Assembly (NCBI GenBank): GCA_964582365.1
Contig: CAZOQV010000029.1
Location: 1 to 7,209 of the forward strand
Direction of reading: 5' to 3'
From: WARW01 sp964582365
Lineage (GTDB): Bacteria; Patescibacteriota; Microgenomatia; UBA12405
DNA length: 7,209 bases
Each line of letters begins with the position of its first letter. Positions within the stretch are counted from its first letter, which is position 1. The notes under the pieces were generated by a model, which was not told where the DNA came from, made no database searches, and was given only the letters and a program-made list of their open reading frames with translations. This document shows positions 4,958 to 7,209 of this stretch, piece after piece. Position numbers and translations under genes: made by a program.

Positions 4958-5773
4958 TTATTTGATGACTTCAACTTTAACTGATGGGCCCATGGTGGCA
5001 CAAAGAGCTAATTTTCTAATTTTATTAGATTGAATTACTTTAATTAATTCAGTAACATTGGCCATAATTTCTTCTTCTGATTGAGAAGTTTTGCCAACAA
5101 CAATATGAATTACAGGGGCTTTCTTTTCAGTTTTTATAATGGTTTTAGCAACTGAAAGTTTTTTAAGAGAATCTTCTGGTTTATCGGTAAGAGTGCCATT
5201 TTTTGGATTTGGCATTAAACCTTTTGGACCTAAAATTCTAGCCAAAGGTAACAATTTTGGCATGGTGGCTGGAGTAGCAATTAAAATATCAAAATTAATT
5301 TTGTTTTCTTTTAATTCAGCTAAAATAGTGTCATTTAAAATGACCACTTTTTTACTGGTAGTTTCGAGATGAGGAAAATTAATTTCACCAATATTACCAA
5401 TGTCTAAAACAGTGACATGGGCTTCAAATTTACCTTCAAATTTAGAAAAAGAAGTTGCTTTAGCTAATTTAACAGCCTCTTTAAGAGGGTAGTACTTATT
5501 AACATCAATTTTAGCTTTGGCAGCTAAATATTTTTTAGATCGCTTTTTAGCAACCTTAGTTACGGTAGTAACTTCTTCTTGTGGAGTNNNNNNNNNNNNN
5601 NNNNNNNNNNNNNNNNNNNNNNNNNNNNNNNNNNNNNNNNNNNNNNNNNNNNNNNNNNNNNNNNNNNNNNNNNNNNNNNNNNNNNNNACGGCCTTTTGTC
5701 CCGCAGCTGCCGGGACTTCCACTTTGGTTTGTTTTGCCTTTTTGGCTTTGTTTTCTTGAGTGGTTTTGCTCAT
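4958..5773 (-). CDS. rplA: Ribosomal protein L1, interrupted by an assembly gap
   Basis: L1 binds 23S rRNA helices 76-78 and forms the L1 stalk that handles the E-site tRNA. The core follows the gap: AKKRSKKYLAAKAKID, a first domain (VNKYYPLKEAVKLAK, FEAHVTVLDIG), the middle domain with ILGPKGLMPNPKNGTLT, and the closing half with VIHIVVGK and ATMGPSVKVEVIK. The middle domain looks shorter than in E. coli L1. Before the core is a Lys/Ala/Gln-rich start of 28 residues (MSKTTQENKAKK...), then 100 N. The extension's real length is unknown, and the open frame across the gap could be chance. No Shine-Dalgarno site precedes the ATG at 5773. It is the last gene of the cluster, 156 nt after rplK, closed by the terminator at 4940-4912. 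L1 often represses its own operon by binding leader RNA; no typical site is visible. Confidence 0.9.
   Translation of the reverse strand: MSKTTQENKAKKAKQTKVEVPAAAGQKAXXXXXXXXXXXXXXXXXXXXXXXXXXXXXXXXXXTPQEEVTTVTKVAKKRSKKYLAAKAKIDVNKYYPLKEAVKLAKATSFSKFEGKFEAHVTVLDIGNIGEINFPHLETTSKKVVILNDTILAELKENKINFDILIATPATMPKLLPLARILGPKGLMPNPKNGTLTDKPEDSLKKLSVAKTIIKTEKKAPVIHIVVGKTSQSEEEIMANVTELIKVIQSNKIRKLALCATMGPSVKVEVIK
5588..5687. other. Assembly gap, exactly 100 N
   Basis: A run of exactly 100 N is the usual placeholder for a scaffold gap of unknown size. It lies in the N-terminal extension of rplA, between Lys/Ala-rich and Thr/Val/Lys-rich stretches. A low-complexity repeat there would explain why assembly failed. 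Confidence 0.95.
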
Positions 5774-5929
5774 AGTTATAAATTTAATTAATAATTAATA
5801 ATTAATAATAAAAAATTTTTAAAATTTTCGAATTTTCAAAATCCAATTTTCAATAAATGATTTAATTATTTAATTTTAAAATTAAAACATTAATTAATTG
5901 TTTGGTATTTGAAAATTGGGAATTGGAAT
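5774..5929 (-). repeat. AT-rich rplK-rplA spacer with short tandem and inverted repeats
   Basis: This 156-nt spacer is nearly all A and T. It contains three perfect tandem TTAATAA units (5788-5808), three direct AATTTTC words (5823-5829, 5831-5837, 5845-5851), an 18-bp palindrome TTTAATTTTAAAATTAAA (5869-5886), and an 11-bp inverted repeat CCAATTTTCAA/TTGAAAATTGG (5843-5853 and 5909-5919) that encloses the palindrome. No T-tract follows the stem on the minus strand, so it is not an obvious terminator. It could be a leader for L1 control or simple expansion of AT words. Confidence 0.6.
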
Positions 5930-6355
5930 TTAATTAATAATTTCGACACCCATGGATTTGGCGGTGCCCATAATGGAACGTTTGGCAGCTTCCAAATCTT
6001 TAGTGTTTAAATCAATAATTTTCTTTTTAGCGATGTCTTCAACTTGACTCATGGTTAATTTACCAACTTTTTCTTTACCAGGAGTACCTGTACCTTTGGA
6101 AATACCAGCTATTTTTTTGATCATGTCAGAAACAGGTGGTTGTTTTAGAACAAATTCGAAAGAACGATCTTCGAAAATAGTAACAACGGCAGGAATAACA
6201 CTGCCTTTCATGTCTTGGGTTCGATCATTGAATTCTTTGCAGAAATCCATGATTTTAATACCGTGAGGACCAAGAGCAGTTCCACATGGAGGTGCTGGAG
6301 TAGCGCCACAAGCGGGAAGATTTAATTTGACGATTATTTTAATTTTTTTAGCCAT
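5930..6355 (-). CDS. rplK: Ribosomal protein L11
   Basis: L11 is 141 aa, as in E. coli. It binds the GTPase-associated centre of 23S rRNA, where EF-G and EF-Tu act. The N-terminal domain has the Pro-rich helix (LPACGATPAPPCGTALG, 13-29) and GIKIMDFCKEFN (32-43); the RNA-binding C-terminal domain includes KIAGISKGTGTPGKEKVG (84-101) and RSIMGTAKSMGVEI (126-139). The Pro-rich loop departs from the common form PAGKANPAPPVGPALGQ: Cys16 and Gly17 replace the Gly-Lys pair, Cys24 replaces Val, Thr26 replaces Pro and Pro30 replaces Gln. There is no Shine-Dalgarno site. The gene starts 40 nt after nusG, right after a set of tandem repeats, and is probably cotranscribed with it. Confidence 0.97.
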   Translation of the reverse strand: MAKKIKIIVKLNLPACGATPAPPCGTALGPHGIKIMDFCKEFNDRTQDMKGSVIPAVVTIFEDRSFEFVLKQPPVSDMIKKIAGISKGTGTPGKEKVGKLTMSQVEDIAKKKIIDLNTKDLEAAKRSIMGTAKSMGVEIIN

Positions 6356-6396
6356 ATTTGAGTTATAAAGTTATAAAGTTTATCAAGTTATAAAGT
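6356..6396 (-). repeat. Tandem 8-9 bp repeats filling the nusG-rplK spacer
   Basis: On the minus strand about five copies of a unit close to AACTTTAT(A) run from the nusG stop codon to the rplK ATG and fill the whole 40-nt spacer. The last copy is degenerate (AACTCAAAT). The repeats create recurring TATAAC words that resemble -10 boxes, one of them 6 nt before the rplK start. Confidence 0.65.
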
Positions 6397-6992
6397 TAGA
6401 GTTCTTTCGAAACTTGTAAGAAATCGAGTTCGACTGGAGTTTCTCGTTCGAAAATAGAAACTAAAACTCTGATTTTACCTTTTTCCTGATCGATAGATTC
6501 AATAGTACCAATGAAATCAGTAAACGGTCCATTGATAATTTTGACAACATCACCGATAGTGAAAGGAGTTTGATATTTTGGTTTGTCTTCTTCGGTAGTT
6601 TGAAGAATTTGGTCAACTTCTTTTTGAGAAATAGGAGAAGGAGTGTTTTCAATACCGATAAATCCAGTAACACCTTGAGTGGTGCGAACTGTGATCCAAG
6701 AGTCATCGTTCAAAACCATTTGAACTAAAACATAACCAGGGAAGGTTTTTTCTTGGGTTTTAACCTTTTGGCCACGACGAATGACCATTTTACTTTGAAT
6801 TGGAACGATGGCTTGGAAAATTTGATCTTCCAGTCCCATGGTTTTAATTCTAATTTTTAAAGCTTCGATAGCTTTGTATTCGTGACCAGAATAAGTGTTG
6901 ACGACATACCAAGCAGCATCGATGCTGGGTTCGAAAGGGGAGAGTTTGAAAAGAAACTCTTTTTTATTAGTTTTTGCAGAAGTTTTTGGCAT
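6396..6992 (-). CDS. nusG: Transcription elongation/antitermination factor NusG
   Basis: NusG binds RNA polymerase through its NGN domain and links it to Rho or ribosomal protein S10 through its KOW domain. In this 198-aa protein the NGN domain runs about 27-112 (AWYVVNTYSGHE, KTFPGYVLVQM, TTQGVTGFIG) and the KOW domain about 144-196 (FTIGDVVKIINGPFTDFIGTI, FERETPVELDF). A Lys-rich extension of about 25 residues precedes the NGN domain. The ATG at 6992 is chosen because it is 4 nt after the secE stop; an in-frame ATG at 7043 would overlap secE by 47 bp. No Shine-Dalgarno site is near, so translation probably depends on coupling to secE. It is the second gene of the classic secE-nusG-rplK-rplA order. 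Confidence 0.95.
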   Translation of the reverse strand: MPKTSAKTNKKEFLFKLSPFEPSIDAAWYVVNTYSGHEYKAIEALKIRIKTMGLEDQIFQAIVPIQSKMVIRRGQKVKTQEKTFPGYVLVQMVLNDDSWITVRTTQGVTGFIGIENTPSPISQKEVDQILQTTEEDKPKYQTPFTIGDVVKIINGPFTDFIGTIESIDQEKGKIRVLVSIFERETPVELDFLQVSKEL

Positions 6993-6996
6993 ATTT

Positions 6997-7209
6997 TTAT
7001 TCGAATGTTTTTCCTGAGGGAGAAGCGACCGTCGGGATAACATTCTCTGTTGGAGTAACTGATTGCTCGGTGGTATTTGTAGTAGTTCTAAAATTACCTA
7101 AAAGAGAAATCGAATTAGTAAACAAATAATCAAAACCCCCCAAAATTAGGGAGATAATAATTGAGATTGATATTACCACAATTGTGAGCTGAATTAAAGC
7201 CTCTTTTTT
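6997..7209 (-). CDS. secE: SecE preprotein translocase subunit, C-terminal part, cut by the window edge
   Basis: SecE is the small membrane subunit that clamps SecY in the protein-export channel. The visible 70 residues begin in the conserved amphipathic region (KKEALIQLTIVV, matching the WPxRKE...QLT pattern) and continue through one membrane helix (about 7-30) ending in LGGFDYLF, very like SecE. The start is beyond 7209. An internal GTG at 7179 is not a real start, because the frame continues upstream with SecE-like sequence. Unusual is a polar tail of about 30 residues after the helix (41-70), rich in Thr, Ser and Pro, expected on the outer side of the membrane; most SecE proteins end soon after this helix. 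The stop lies 4 nt before nusG. Confidence 0.9.
   Translation of the reverse strand, partial: KKEALIQLTIVVISISIIISLILGGFDYLFTNSISLLGNFRTTTNTTEQSVTPTENVIPTVASPSGKTFE

Noticed and set aside
5139..6266. Plus-strand open frames antisense to rplA and rplK, including ones running through the N gap
   Set aside because: They are shadows of ribosomal protein genes; those through the gap are open only because N has no stop codons.
6461..6706. Second minus-strand frame within nusG
   Set aside because: It is out of frame with a clear NusG, and its Leu/Lys-rich sequence is typical of a shadow.
6993..7043. ATG at 7043 as the nusG start (17 extra residues)
   Set aside because: It would overlap secE by 47 bp and adds nothing NusG-like; the ATG at 6992 follows the secE stop by 4 nt.
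1..7209. CRISPR array, tRNA/rRNA gene or insertion sequence
   Set aside because: No regularly spaced repeats of CRISPR length, no cloverleaf or rRNA-like stretch and no transposase-like frame were seen on either strand.

Overview
The window is a compact, AT-rich (roughly one third G+C by eye) bacterial chromosome segment. Its genes are a membrane-tethered MurF-type ligase without the usual N-terminal domain, Ddl, PyrB, a CmpB-family membrane protein, and the secE-nusG-rplK-rplA cluster. Spacers are tiny, Shine-Dalgarno sites are almost absent, and several start codons sit about 7 nt after a -10 box. This combination suggests an ultra-small bacterium of the Candidate Phyla Radiation (Patescibacteria, perhaps Microgenomates-like). 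That placement is an inference from gene style, not a phylogeny.

Layout. Positions 1-289 hold an unrecognised 65-aa gene on the minus strand, the only gene here with a strong Shine-Dalgarno site, closed by a very long hairpin terminator. Positions 290-546 are a divergent spacer with several inverted repeats. Positions 547-1122 (+) encode a nucleoside-deoxyribosyltransferase-like domain joined to a ribbon-helix-helix-like C-terminus; the catalytic glutamate position appears lost. It converges on, and overlaps by 11 bp, the MurF-like gene (1112-2305, -). MurF and ddl (2337-3251, +) diverge from a 31-bp spacer holding two interlocked promoters. pyrB (3295-4248, +) follows ddl closely and overlaps by 33 bp the converging CmpB-family membrane gene (4216-4896, -).

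Positions 4912-7209 (minus strand) are the end of secE, then nusG, rplK and rplA, closed by a clear intrinsic terminator whose T-tract touches the next gene's promoter. A run of exactly 100 N (5588-5687) lies inside the N-terminal extension of rplA and is an assembly gap, so the true length there is unknown.

How the genes work together. murF and ddl catalyse neighbouring steps of peptidoglycan precursor synthesis (making D-Ala-D-Ala and attaching it to the UDP-MurNAc-tripeptide) and share a divergent promoter region. pyrB supplies the first committed step of pyrimidine synthesis. The secE-nusG-rplKA genes serve protein export, transcription elongation and the ribosomal GTPase/L1 stalks. The most unusual items are the predicted nucleotide-sensing DNA-binding fusion, a recurring leaderless promoter pattern (TGG-TAAAAT + 7 nt + start), and the orphan small gene with its possible structured leader.
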